Positions 1 to 10,600 of a DNA stretch of 64,000 nt are shown piece by piece. Every line of letters starts with the position of its first letter. Position 1 is the stretch's first letter. This DNA is from Eubacterium sp. Lineage in GTDB: Bacteria > Bacillota > Clostridia > Lachnospirales > Lachnospiraceae. The DNA lies in assembly GCA_017437905.1 (NCBI GenBank), contig JAFRWY010000066.1:1-64000 (forward strand), written 5' to 3'. The position numbers and the translations under genes were made by a program. A model generated the notes under the pieces. That model saw only the letters and a list, made by a program, of their open reading frames with translations, had not been told where the DNA came from and did not search any database.

Positions 1-155
1 ACTGCGAGCCTGGCGTTAAGGGTAATACTGCTACCAACGCAACCAAGCCCTGTACCGTAGAGACCGGTGCTACTCTGAATATCCCGCTCTTTGTAAATAC
101 CGGTGATATGATCACCATCGACACAAGAACCGGTGAATACACAGGCCGTGCATAA
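1..155 (+). CDS. efp: Elongation factor P, C-terminal part (partial)
   Basis: The window opens inside this gene. The readable 50 residues include [20 protein letters not shown] and end in [11 protein letters not shown], which matches the conserved C-terminal OB domain of bacterial EF-P. EF-P binds ribosomes stalled at polyproline stretches and helps peptide bond formation. The first full codon is at base 3 and the TAA stop ends at 155. A clear intrinsic terminator follows 25 bases later. The gene converges with the pilus locus on the other strand. The N-terminal domains, including the modification site, lie outside the window. Confidence 0.95.
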   Translation, partial: CEPGVKGNTATNATKPCTVETGATLNIPLFVNTGDMITIDTRTGEYTGRA

Positions 156-180
156 GGCCTGAGGAATCCGGTATAACCGG

Positions 181-217
181 AAAAAGGACTACAGATTGAT
201 CATCTGTAGTCCTTTTT
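181..217 (+). terminator. Intrinsic terminator after efp
   Basis: A perfect 16-base inverted repeat (181-196 with 202-217) encloses a 5-base loop. The A-run in the left arm pairs with the T-run in the right arm, so the stem ends in a T-tract on both strands. It could act in both directions, but it directly follows the efp stop codon. Confidence 0.9.
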
Positions 218-302
218 CTATACCTCCGCGTACGCATCGGTTATCATTTTCTACAATTTCGTTTTCTACAATTGAATGCTTCTATTCCATTCCCGGAATC
301 AT

Positions 303-339
303 AAAAAATGGGAGCCATGCCGGCTGGCATGACTCCCAT
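303..339 (-). terminator. Intrinsic terminator at the end of the pilus locus
   Basis: On the minus strand a stem (308-314 with 333-339, then 316-321 with 326-331, one mismatch, GGCT-type tetraloop) is followed by a run of T (303-308 read in reverse). It lies 24 bases after the stop of the giant secreted protein, so it probably ends the long pilus transcript. Confidence 0.88.
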
Positions 340-362
340 AAACTTTTTGTTACCTGTTGCGA

Positions 363-3300
363 TTAGGTCAGATCCCAAAGCTTCGGTGCGATCTTAACCA
401 TGATACGCTGGGTTGTGATAACACCCTTTGTTGTCTTCACCGCAATTACAATGTAGGTGTACTTCTGGCCATACGGTGCGAAGTACTCCGGTTTCAGTTT
501 CAACGCTGTGATATCTTGTCCGATCAGCTTGAACTTATCCTTCAGGATTGAATTATCATCCCTGGCATTTGCCTGGAAGATCAATGCGTCTGTATTATTT
601 ACAAATCCGTACTCATCTCCCGATGTGTTCGGTGACAGATCATAGTAGATCTTGACAGATGCTACATCATCATTTGCATCATGCATCGTTACACGATACG
701 TGAATTCCGGAATGGATTCCATGTTCGGAACCAGCATCTCGTAGGAACCGTCTTCTGCTCTCGTGATATCACGATTGTCATACTTATAATTCTTTCCATC
801 CTTAACATAATCAGCCTCTTCGGCATCCGTTGTTTCATATGCATAAGGATCGAAAACATCAATCGTAGGTCCGAATACGGACTTCTTTGCAGAGTTCAGA
901 ATGATGTTGATGAAGAGTCGTCTCTCATCGTTATTATCTCTCTTACGTCCGGTCAGAAGTGTGTGTCCGGCGCCGCAGTAGGTTACGCTTCCGTAGGAAT
1001 AAATGAAGTAATTATCGATACCATCCTGCGGATCAGCAGCTGCCGTACTGGAATGTGATCCTGCCGAACCACCTGCCATCGAGTAATAAACCACGAGATC
1101 ATCATCTTCAATATCCGTTGAGAAACTGTTCGGATGCGTTCCGGAAATCTTCAGTTCCGAAGCGATCAGGAACGGATACATGGTTACAACGCCCTCATTG
1201 TTCCGCGTTGCACGGTCTGTATACCAACCATACTGTGATGCATCACTGATGAAGTTGATATGTCTGGTAGGTACTTCGTTATCCGACCACAGAATACCTG
1301 ACTGCGTCCAGTTGTAAAGTCCTTCCTTCTCGTCGTTACCAAAGACTGCCTTATTGTAATAGGTCTTATGCGTCGGAGAAACGGCGATTGTTGTTCCATC
1401 CGTCTTCAGCGGCGTGTAGTGGTAACGATTCGTATCTGACGGACTAATGCTGGTCTGTCCGATGATCGGAGGCTCAAATGTAAACTCATAGGTCTCATTT
1501 CCGGTGGCACTCTCATCATTCGGCTTCAGAGCGCAGATACTCTTTCCATCGATAAAAATCTCCACGCCTCCGCCGTAATAATTTGAACTTGGCGGATTCC
1601 ACTGATTTCCGGCAAAGTAGGAACTGTTGGTCCAAGTAACATTTAATTTACCTGTGTTATTGGTTTTGGTTACTGTTACAGTATCATTGCCGCCGTTAAA
1701 GGTGATGTTTACATCCAGTCCCTGTGTCGGAGCTATTGTGCTTGCATCTCCGCTTACATTTATCGCATTACCATACTGATTTTTGAAAGACAACGGATAA
1801 GAATCAAGCAGATCACCATACTGATACGTAACTGCTAAATGGTTGTAATTCTGTCCGAAAAGAGTCTTCAGGTTTGACGTCAGGTTCTTGGTGGAACCAC
1901 TGTCATTGATGGTCTGATGGAAGATAAATGTATTTCCATCATTCTGGATATAGAACTTCAGAGCATCGATTGCATCTGCTGTCTTAATATCATCTCCACC
2001 AAAGTTCTCGCCGACACCAACCACGATACAACTATAGATCTCAGTATAATCCGGAAGATACTTTCCGTTATATTCTTTCATGGTGCTGTAGGTCAGGTAC
2101 TTCATGTACATCTTGTAGAAGTACTCTTCGAAGATCTTCGCATTTCTCCAATGAACAAACGCCGTTTTGAAGTCTGTATAGAAGTTTGCGGCTGCACCAT
2201 TAATCTGAGAACTGGAATTGTAAAGTGAGAAGAAATCACTATATCTGTGATATGTCGTCTCGTAATCAATTTCCTGGGTCATCTGTGCAACGGTGGTCTT
2301 GTCCGTATACATAGAACCTCTTCCGGAACGAAGCAGAGAATCCAAAGTAGCCTGTGCGGTTGCAAATGTATTGAACTCGTCTTCGGCAACATGGAAACCA
2401 CCCTTTGCCGTTTCCAGATTATAGGCGTTCATATCTTCGCCAAACAACTGATTCACATCCGCCTCTACAAATGCTGCATCCGTACGCGTCAGTTTATTCT
2501 TTAAGTAAGTATAATTCGTACTTGTCGGATCAAGTTTTCCTTTGATCAGCTCCTGCATCGACAGATAGTAATTCTTATAGATTGAAGCCAGTGTTTTGTA
2601 GTTTTCAAGGACCGTAGCAGCATTTGCGGATGTCACCTTGGATACTGCATCAGCTACATTTGCTTCATAATCTCTGGTCGTCCAGATATCCATATCGATA
2701 TCATAATCCCTATATACATCCTCTGCCCAGTTAGTTTCCCAGTTATCAAGACCGGTATAACCTCCCAGCGTGTAATTGGAATCATACTTTACAATACCAA
2801 AGTTATGACGATGTAATCCGAGATTATTGTTGGACGCCGGATTCTTAAATCCGCTGTCATAGGTTGCAGGATTCGGAATTGCCCCGCTTATATCACTATA
2901 GCTTGTATCTTTGAAGCCGATATCGTTATACGTTGTCGCATCAGTATACTTTCCGACATTTGAATAACGATTGCCTTTCAGGATACCACGTGACTGCTGA
3001 CATTCTGTACAGAACAGAAGCGAAACATCACTGTTAATGGATGCCTTTGCTGCCGCAGCCGGAGCAATCTGAAGTACATTGACATAGTTCTTATTCTTAA
3101 CCTGGATCTTGGACAGACCGGTTACAGATCCTCTGCAGCTTCCACTGACAACTTCAAATTTCCAGTAAAGAGCACCATCGAAGCTGTTAGCAATATTGCA
3201 GGTGATCGTATTGCCCGGATTCTTCTTCGAGTAAAGGACCTCGGTAGGATCCTCAAACCGGCTGTTTGTGTTATCATCCACATAGATGTTAACCGTATAA

Positions 3301-6059
3301 TCACCCTTATTCGCAACATCTACCTTAAATACGATCTGACTGCCTGTAATCTCGGTTGAAACATCTCCCTCGATGTAAGCTGCCGGAGACTGTATCAATG
3401 CGAATTTCGGTCTCTCATTGGACGTCTGTAACAGATAGGACAACTCTTCCGCATTTACGGATGTTGTATCCGGCGTAATCGTTGCAAAAACATTCTTTCC
3501 GTTTTCCGCTTTATAAACTACATTCGTCTCAACACCACCAAAGACAGTTACATAACCACCATATGTCGGGCCGTAACTACCGTCATTCGGCACCTTGATC
3601 TGATCCAGAGAATCAAATCCCGCCAGGACATTTGCCGCCTTCGTCGGATACCAGGTCTGTCCGGAATCTGCCTTTACTTCTGTTGCAGTACTATTCATAC
3701 ATCCGTCCATCAACTTGAAAACGTTGCTTTCCGGATCCATGAGCGTGTTGGTAAATCCCTGGGTCTTTGCTGCATAATACGCTTCCGTAACAGCTTTTGT
3801 GAAGACAACCGGCATACCGGCTGCGATGTACTTCTGCAGTTCCACATACTTGTTATAAGTAATGTCATTACCGGTCAGAACGCCAACACCATCACCATTG
3901 TTGTAGGTTGCACCATTGTGATAGTACATGGAGTAAGCTGTCGGATTATTGGTACGTCCGTACCGTCCTCTACCCTCCATCTGAGTTCTGATGAAGTTGG
4001 AATCCTTCAATGCAGTCCATTTACCGCCAATATAGATTGCGTCGTAATTATCCATCAAAGTATTGCGGCTGGTATTGAACTCAACCGAAGACATATGGAT
4101 TACGTTCACTTTGTTATACGGAAGACCGGTGAGAAATGCTACCTTTGCCTTGGAAAGCTCCCATGCATAGTAGTCCGTTGCGTTGGTCTTGGTGATAAGA
4201 TTCTTGTTCTGAACCGCACCACGCGTACTCTTTCCGGTTGTTGCACTGTCGGTAGACTCCATATCGGACAGGGATGTAATTCCGCCGTCAAAGGAGATCT
4301 CATCCGATGTAACTCCATTCAGAACGGAATCATACCTTATGTAGTAGAAGATATCTGTTCTGTCGTAATCGTTTCTACGCTCCTTATGATCCTTGGTTGC
4401 AAGATCACGGATACCCTGATCCTGAAGTGCTTTTGCAAGATCCAGATCGATCGGATAACAGGGCTGAACCTCAAGAACCGTATAAAGGTTGGAGGAACTT
4501 CCGCCGCCACCGGAGTTACGATAGGAACCGTTATTAATGATGTCTGCAATCGCCTTCACACCGGAAGGAGCTGTTGCCGCACCGTAAACCTTCATCTCAG
4601 CCATGCCCGTAACAAGAACATTTGAGAATCTGGAAACTTCTTTTGAATCCGCAACTTTGTTAATAATGTACTGATAGTTTGCAGCACTCGATGTAACGAT
4701 CGTATCCTGACCCTCTCCACCGGAGGAGGAAGTCATGGTGCTGTCATAAATAATATGCTGATAACCATATACCATGGATGTGAACATATTATAGACATCC
4801 GCTGAAATGACGGTATCCTTCACACCCTTCTCTATGATCACAATATCATAAACTCCGAAATCCTTGTCAGCAGTAATATCAGCCGGTGTGATCGTCTCAT
4901 ATACAACATTGTCCGGACGAACGTACTTCGTCAGATAACCGAATGCGTACAGATCCGAACCCGTCAGATCATATGCTTCTTTTCCGGTAATAACATAATC
5001 CGGATAAAGTGTTGCCAGTTTAGTCAGATCATAAGCCGTTGCTCCGGATACGGATTTGAACTTATCTGTGATTGCCTTGTCTGTAGCCGAAGCCTGAACA
5101 GTAAGGATTCTTGCTGTTGTCTTGCCGTCAGCATCCTTAAACCAGTTTGCTTCCTGCTTACTTCCGTTGATCGGAACCCAGAGTGCCTTCGTATCCAGAC
5201 GATTCAGGAAATTCGTAACATTCGTAGATGTCGAATCAAACGAAAATGCATCTCTGTAATATCCTGCTTTTGCCAAAACATTGGATGCCAGTGTTGCAAA
5301 AGAATTACTTGCCGTGATACCGCTGCCACCGTTCTGTGTCTTGGTGGGACTGTCGATGATAAACGGAGTATAGGTCGATGTAGCCGCACCGGAGAGGAAC
5401 AGTTTCAGATCCTCCGGAATATCATTGGTGGAGCTGTACTTTGCATCCGGATTGTTGCTGACATAGATCAGGTCAGCTTTACCGACTGCGGAAATCGCAT
5501 CATCAATCTTTTCAGCATTTGTAAGGGACCCTACCGAAATGTACTGATAGGAAACCTTATTCGGTGTCATGGTTTTATTCTGAGTGGACCAACCGTTGAT
5601 CACCTGTTTTACAAAATGACAGATATCATCCTGTGACGCTGAACCGGTCCTCAAATAAGCTCCGGCGTAATAAATATTAGCGCCCGTTTCCTCATCCGTA
5701 CGCTTAAACTTAGTTACCCAGTCACCACTTACGCTATCCTTCGATTCTATCTTTGTGACACTATCCTCCTCTACCATTGCCTTCAGGGGAGAGTTGTTCC
5801 CATTTCCGGCAGAACCGATCTCAACAATGTAGAAGCAGCTCAGGTCACGTCCGGTCTCATCTACGGTAGCCGAAGCAGAGTTCTCAATGATATAGTCAAT
5901 ATTTGTCTTTGTGGCATTGAACCCGTCTCCGGTGCCACCTGTTCCGCCTGTCCCCGGTGCATCATCCGCCAGCGAGAATGAAAGCAATGTGGTAGCAACG
6001 CACATCACAAGCATAAGCGCCAGCGATATCACCAAAGTTTTTGCGTTTCTTTTCTTCAT
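363..6059 (-). CDS. Giant secreted protein of the pilus locus (possible tip/adhesin component)
   Basis: About 1,898 residues. The N-terminus is basic, then a hydrophobic stretch (about residues 10-30) ends near FSLADD, a standard signal peptide. The rest is hydrophilic and rich in Asn, Thr, Tyr and Gly. No sortase motif, membrane anchor or pilin-type N-terminus is visible. Two similar strand-like segments, LYTVLEVQPCYPIDL (about residue 520) and VNVLQIAP (about residue 1000), may start related domains. The protein resembles large Lachnospiraceae proteins carrying the uncharacterised DUF5057 domain, but that is from memory. I chose the ATG at 6059 because AGGAAAGGA lies 8 bases upstream; a GTG at 6065 is too close to it. 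As the last gene after the minor pilins it may be a pilus-associated adhesin comparable in position to PilY1; this is inference. Confidence 0.75.
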   Translation of the reverse strand: MKKRNAKTLVISLALMLVMCVATTLLSFSLADDAPGTGGTGGTGDGFNATKTNIDYIIENSASATVDETGRDLSCFYIVEIGSAGNGNNSPLKAMVEEDSVTKIESKDSVSGDWVTKFKRTDEETGANIYYAGAYLRTGSASQDDICHFVKQVINGWSTQNKTMTPNKVSYQYISVGSLTNAEKIDDAISAVGKADLIYVSNNPDAKYSSTNDIPEDLKLFLSGAATSTYTPFIIDSPTKTQNGGSGITASNSFATLASNVLAKAGYYRDAFSFDSTSTNVTNFLNRLDTKALWVPINGSKQEANWFKDADGKTTARILTVQASATDKAITDKFKSVSGATAYDLTKLATLYPDYVITGKEAYDLTGSDLYAFGYLTKYVRPDNVVYETITPADITADKDFGVYDIVIIEKGVKDTVISADVYNMFTSMVYGYQHIIYDSTMTSSSGGEGQDTIVTSSAANYQYIINKVADSKEVSRFSNVLVTGMAEMKVYGAATAPSGVKAIADIINNGSYRNSGGGGSSSNLYTVLEVQPCYPIDLDLAKALQDQGIRDLATKDHKERRNDYDRTDIFYYIRYDSVLNGVTSDEISFDGGITSLSDMESTDSATTGKSTRGAVQNKNLITKTNATDYYAWELSKAKVAFLTGLPYNKVNVIHMSSVEFNTSRNTLMDNYDAIYIGGKWTALKDSNFIRTQMEGRGRYGRTNNPTAYSMYYHNGATYNNGDGVGVLTGNDITYNKYVELQKYIAAGMPVVFTKAVTEAYYAAKTQGFTNTLMDPESNVFKLMDGCMNSTATEVKADSGQTWYPTKAANVLAGFDSLDQIKVPNDGSYGPTYGGYVTVFGGVETNVVYKAENGKNVFATITPDTTSVNAEELSYLLQTSNERPKFALIQSPAAYIEGDVSTEITGSQIVFKVDVANKGDYTVNIYVDDNTNSRFEDPTEVLYSKKNPGNTITCNIANSFDGALYWKFEVVSGSCRGSVTGLSKIQVKNKNYVNVLQIAPAAAAKASINSDVSLLFCTECQQSRGILKGNRYSNVGKYTDATTYNDIGFKDTSYSDISGAIPNPATYDSGFKNPASNNNLGLHRHNFGIVKYDSNYTLGGYTGLDNWETNWAEDVYRDYDIDMDIWTTRDYEANVADAVSKVTSANAATVLENYKTLASIYKNYYLSMQELIKGKLDPTSTNYTYLKNKLTRTDAAFVEADVNQLFGEDMNAYNLETAKGGFHVAEDEFNTFATAQATLDSLLRSGRGSMYTDKTTVAQMTQEIDYETTYHRYSDFFSLYNSSSQINGAAANFYTDFKTAFVHWRNAKIFEEYFYKMYMKYLTYSTMKEYNGKYLPDYTEIYSCIVVGVGENFGGDDIKTADAIDALKFYIQNDGNTFIFHQTINDSGSTKNLTSNLKTLFGQNYNHLAVTYQYGDLLDSYPLSFKNQYGNAINVSGDASTIAPTQGLDVNITFNGGNDTVTVTKTNNTGKLNVTWTNSSYFAGNQWNPPSSNYYGGGVEIFIDGKSICALKPNDESATGNETYEFTFEPPIIGQTSISPSDTNRYHYTPLKTDGTTIAVSPTHKTYYNKAVFGNDEKEGLYNWTQSGILWSDNEVPTRHINFISDASQYGWYTDRATRNNEGVVTMYPFLIASELKISGTHPNSFSTDIEDDDLVVYYSMAGGSAGSHSSTAAADPQDGIDNYFIYSYGSVTYCGAGHTLLTGRKRDNNDERRLFINIILNSAKKSVFGPTIDVFDPYAYETTDAEEADYVKDGKNYKYDNRDITRAEDGSYEMLVPNMESIPEFTYRVTMHDANDDVASVKIYYDLSPNTSGDEYGFVNNTDALIFQANARDDNSILKDKFKLIGQDITALKLKPEYFAPYGQKYTYIVIAVKTTKGVITTQRIMVKIAPKLWDLT

Positions 6060-6077
6060 AATCACATTCCTTTCCTG

Positions 6078-6962
6078 CTACTCTTTCTCACCTGTGGATC
6101 CGCCCTCTGGAGTGGTTCCTCCGGTACCACCTTCACCACCTTCACCTTCAGCGGTTTCGGTTTCGGTTATGGTGATCTCAGCTGCGGTTCTGCTTCTCAT
6201 ATCCTTTGTGATATAAGAATTTCTGCAGCTTACAACACCGCTTGTATTATACTTCTGTCCTCTGTCCCAGAAGTTAAGATCCAGATCAAAGGACTGGGTC
6301 GTATAATCTACATGCATCTTTGCTTCGGAAAGCGCTGAAGTGTACAGATACTCCCGGAAGGAATCTCTGTCAGACTTCGAAGAACCGGTACTGTTTTCAG
6401 GTGTCCATCCGCTTCCGGAAACCGTCCACTTACTGTCATGCTTGCCTGTGGAAGGATCAAAGTCTCTGGAGACGTAGATATCACACTTCTGCTGACCTTC
6501 CTTCTCCGGATCTTCATACCGACAGAAGAAATATGTGACTGTACAATTCTTGTTGTCAATATCATCACTGTTCTCAACAGAATACGTGATCTTTAACTGT
6601 GTCGGATAGATCGTGGTATAGGTAGAAACTCCGGAAGGATCCGTTGACACCAGTGTGTCAAATCCGAGCGCATTATCCGTATCAGTGATCAGGGACTTCT
6701 TCTTATAGGTTCTGATCGTTGAATCCGTATCCGTATAACCGGAAAGCTCGATGTACTTAGCCTGCATGATACTGTCCTGCAAGGTACTGTAGGTTTCCTG
6801 TGCGGAGGTCTGTACACTGATATCCGACTTGGTCTTACGATAGATCACGGTGTTATTACTCATAAGCATGATGACCGCAACCATCAGCATGGCCAAAACA
6901 GCCAACGCAACAACCAGTTCGACCAGTGTAACGCCTCGGTTATTCGTTTGTCTTTTTCTCAC
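6078..6962 (-). CDS. Type IV prepilin-like protein (minor pilin, PilW/GspJ-like position)
   Basis: Short basic leader, then RG|VTLVELVVALAVLAMLM: a type III prepilin signal with Gly at -1 and Glu at +5 followed by the hydrophobic alpha-1 helix. The remaining ~260 residues would form a pilin head and end in a Gly/Glu-rich tail. I placed the start at the GTG at 6962, because AAGGAGG sits about 9 bases upstream and inside the end of the preceding gene; the longer ORF start lacks such a site. Expected to be cleaved by a prepilin peptidase (not in this window) and to join the pilus-initiating minor pilin complex. It overlaps no gene but is tightly spaced on both sides, so it is probably co-transcribed. 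Confidence 0.85.
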   Translation of the reverse strand: MRKRQTNNRGVTLVELVVALAVLAMLMVAVIMLMSNNTVIYRKTKSDISVQTSAQETYSTLQDSIMQAKYIELSGYTDTDSTIRTYKKKSLITDTDNALGFDTLVSTDPSGVSTYTTIYPTQLKITYSVENSDDIDNKNCTVTYFFCRYEDPEKEGQQKCDIYVSRDFDPSTGKHDSKWTVSGSGWTPENSTGSSKSDRDSFREYLYTSALSEAKMHVDYTTQSFDLDLNFWDRGQKYNTSGVVSCRNSYITKDMRSRTAAEITITETETAEGEGGEGGTGGTTPEGGSTGEKE

Positions 6963-6976
6963 AACAAATCCCCTCC

Positions 6977-7618
6977 TTATCTGCACTGGTGACTGCCGTT
7001 TGCACGGATATACTCATGCGCTACGATGTTGCCGTTTCTCTTGTAGAAACGGATATCTCCCGTTCCTGCCTCACAGGTTCCATCCTTTGCAAACCGGATA
7101 AAGAGTCCGCCGCCGTTGCCTGTGGCTCCGTTGGAGTTCAGATTCTTAAGCTCCAGATTGTCAATTGATGTTCCCGTATATCCTTCACCGACAGGATCCT
7201 CTACCCATTTCTTGGAGGCACTGTCATAGGATACAAAGTAATAATGATCAGATGTATACTTGACTACTACATAGGATGATAAGGAGGTTCCCTTACCTTC
7301 ACCCTCGGTATCAGTATTCTCAAAATCGTAAGACTTTGTTACCGGATCATAATAACCCTTCTGATAATAGTACACTCCGCCATCATCCACGTAGATTCTG
7401 GCTGCATACTGCCATCCTGCCCGATCCGACTGCATATTTTTGGACCGGGTGATCAGCGTTGCTATCTCGGAATCCACGGTTGTGGATGCATTCTTGGCCT
7501 TTGCCGAATGGATCAGCGTAACGGAGATCAGCGACAATCCGGCAACAACCGCTATAATTGCAATTACTACGATCATTTCCACCAGGGTATAACCCTGATC
7601 TTTTCCTCGCTTTGTCAT
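6977..7618 (-). CDS. Type IV prepilin-like protein (GspH/FimT-like position)
   Basis: 213 residues. The leader MTKRGKDQG is followed by YTLVEMIVVIAIIAVVAG, a canonical prepilin cleavage site with Glu at +5. The head is about 180 residues with many Tyr, Gly and Asp and two Cys near the C-terminus (CEAG, HQCR) that could form a disulfide. AAGGAGGGG lies 5 bases before the ATG. It sits between a PilX-like gene and another prepilin, the usual place for minor pilins that prime pilus assembly. The exact minor pilin class cannot be told from sequence alone. Confidence 0.85.
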   Translation of the reverse strand: MTKRGKDQGYTLVEMIVVIAIIAVVAGLSLISVTLIHSAKAKNASTTVDSEIATLITRSKNMQSDRAGWQYAARIYVDDGGVYYYQKGYYDPVTKSYDFENTDTEGEGKGTSLSSYVVVKYTSDHYYFVSYDSASKKWVEDPVGEGYTGTSIDNLELKNLNSNGATGNGGGLFIRFAKDGTCEAGTGDIRFYKRNGNIVAHEYIRANGSHQCR

Positions 7619-7629
7619 ACGCCCCTCCT

Positions 7630-10600
7630 TTACGGACCAGTCGTTGCCGGCTCAGCCTTCGGCACGTCAGCAACGTTCTTCATCCAGTTCGAATACCGTA
7701 CAACATCCGAGTACTGAATTGTGTCAATCGTCTTGTAGCTTACATCGATGGTCTTCACGTCACCGGTTGCGTATGCATAATTCTCATAGGACTTGAATAC
7801 ACTGAGAACCTTTCTTGCATTGGTTCCGTTGTCCGTAGAATCACCGATCATCATCATACACTCATTCAGGATTGCACGGACAACTTCCGGGCTGGCACTG
7901 ATCGAAGTGATCGTACTATTTCCGGTTGTAGCTACGGAACGGTTGGAAGGAAGCTGTACCAGATTGTCCACGAAGATCTTGTCACCGGAAACGATGAGGC
8001 CTTCAAACTTGGTTACGGTGTTATCAAAGAACACATTTCCCTTTGTTACAACGATACCCTGTACGATACCGTCTTCTCTTGTAGATGAAATAACTACATC
8101 CTTGTCACTGATCCATACACTGTATCCGGACTGGAGCTCCAGAGTCTGACCTGCAGTGAATCCGTTTGCCGGATGGATATCCGTTGTTGCTGAGATTTGA
8201 TTCATATTGAGGTAACGGTTGATCGGTGTCAGATACTGCTCTCCATTTGCGAGAACATCCTTCACGTAAGTCATCTCTGCTACACTCTTGTTAACCAGCG
8301 GATTGTAATTCTCAAGTGTCCACTTAACATATGCATAACGCTCTTCCATATCATCAGCGATACCTGCCACATCAAATGCATTTGCGCCCTGCATCTTGCT
8401 GTACTCGGATGCCTCACCCATGTTCGGATCACTGTACTGCAAAGCGTTCGTAAGGTTCTCGGCACCCTCGATCGTAAACTCAGTACCGGACTTTGCGGTG
8501 ATCGCACCGGAGGAATAAACATTCGTCTTCTGTGTCGGGATATTCAGATATCCTTCATCAAAGTTGAAGCCTTCATACTTTCCGCCGATATCCTTCAGTA
8601 CTGTTCTGCAGCTGGAAGCATCATAGTTACTGATCTCGGTGTAGTAATAAATGATAAACTGCTTTGCCAGATCCTCTGCGGAATTAATCGTGAGATCTGC
8701 TGTCTTCAGAGTCGGACTTGCTGTCTCACTGGTCTTGTAGGTGTAGGGGAATGTAACATGTGATATATTCTTTCCCTGATAGAAAAGCTCATAGCAGGTC
8801 TGGAAATCGTAATAATACTCTGTTCCGTCCTTAGTTTCATACTTAATACATGGTACAGATACCATCTTCTTACCATCCGTACCAAAACCTGCACCAAGTA
8901 CATGAAGGAACAGATAGGATGACTGAACCTCGTTCGGAAGTGTTACCATATAATACTCGGTTCCGTCTGCCTTGGTGACTGCGGTTGCACTTACAGTCGA
9001 AGCTCCGGTGATATTCATCGGAACATATGCAAGCTGGTTGGTCTTGATGGAGATACTCTCACCGGTCTTGAAGTCATCCGTATTTCCATCAAATACGTAA
9101 CTCTTCTCTGTGATCGGAACCGGCTTTCCGTCCTTCATTACAAGCTGACCGTTCTCGTCAACTTCATACTCCAGGATAACTTCCTCTTCTTCGGAGTTTT
9201 CCTTAATCTCTTTTACTCTCTTCCGCTGAACATTTCCATAATCCTTGGAAAGCTGGATATAAGTACGTCCGCCGACAAAGAGTGCATCCACTTCAGAGAG
9301 TTCCAGTTTGGACTGCTGTCCATTGATCACGATCGCGGAACTGTTATAATGTCCGCGTGCATTCATCTTCTCAACACCGTTTTCAACAGTCTTGTAGAAG
9401 TAAGCGTTTGCTGCATCACCGACAACGGTGGGTACATACTCTCTGCTGTCACTTGTAGTGCTGTCTCCGAAACCATAGTAACGACCAGCCAGCTGGAAGA
9501 AGGAGTAATTTGCATTCAGTTCCATGTCATCTCTTACATGCATATTTGCACGAAGAAGTGCATACGGAGCTGCATCTACGGTTCCGACACCGCCGAGAAC
9601 CACATTATCAGTCCAGACATCAGACTCGCCGATACCGGATCCCGTCTTACCATATAGGGTAAAACGTGCTCCATCCATTACAGCGATAGTACCCGGAACG
9701 ATCAGCTCGGATGCCTGCATATTCACATTCGCGCCCTTGATGTACAGACCGGAATTCATACTGGTCTCCTGTACACCGTCATAGTTTGCAACTGCTCCGC
9801 CGCCTGCGTAGAACAGACGGTCATTACGGAGAGATGTGGATACATTATTGGATACCTTACCATTGTGGAAGTTGTTATATACCGTGTTACCCGAAGATAC
9901 AACCGACGGGATATCAGCGGAAGAAACGAACTTCGATGTGGAAGGTGTCACGGGTGAACCGGACTTATCAATTACGCTTGTGAAATATCTTCCGTTAGCA
10001 TTACTGTCCAGATTATAGTAGAATCCGGAATTCTCGGTTGAGGATGCTGTACCATTCGAGTAGTTATTGTATCCCTTGTCATAGAAATCAGCTGCAGCGT
10101 AGATATTTCCGCTGATGCTCATCTCTGCCTTGTTCTGTGTGATCTCGATACCGCTATCTGCAAGCATCGTATAGTCATACAGAGTGGAATAATCCATATT
10201 GATGGATGTGAAATTCATTTCGAAATCCGGCTGGTTGATCACGATATCCGTAGAGATCGTCTGTGTGAACTCGCCGTTTGCGGATGAACGATTATACTTT
10301 GCCGTTCTCTTCAGCATAACGTTCTTGATGACGATGGAGGAATAATCCACCACAGTTCCCGGAGCCACGATACCGGCAACCTCTTCCTTATCACCGTTCA
10401 TGACATACTTAATGACCTTCGCCTGTCCGGTAACAAGAACAACATCGGAATTCGTGATGAAACTCTGGAGGAATGTATCCAGTGCGCCGTCCGCTGACTT
10501 CATGAAATCGGAGTTTGCAACATTGTACATGAAATTCCGCTTGAACTCTTTGTTCAGTTCTGCAGGATCTCTTGTGATATAATTCTTTGTTTTCTCCGAA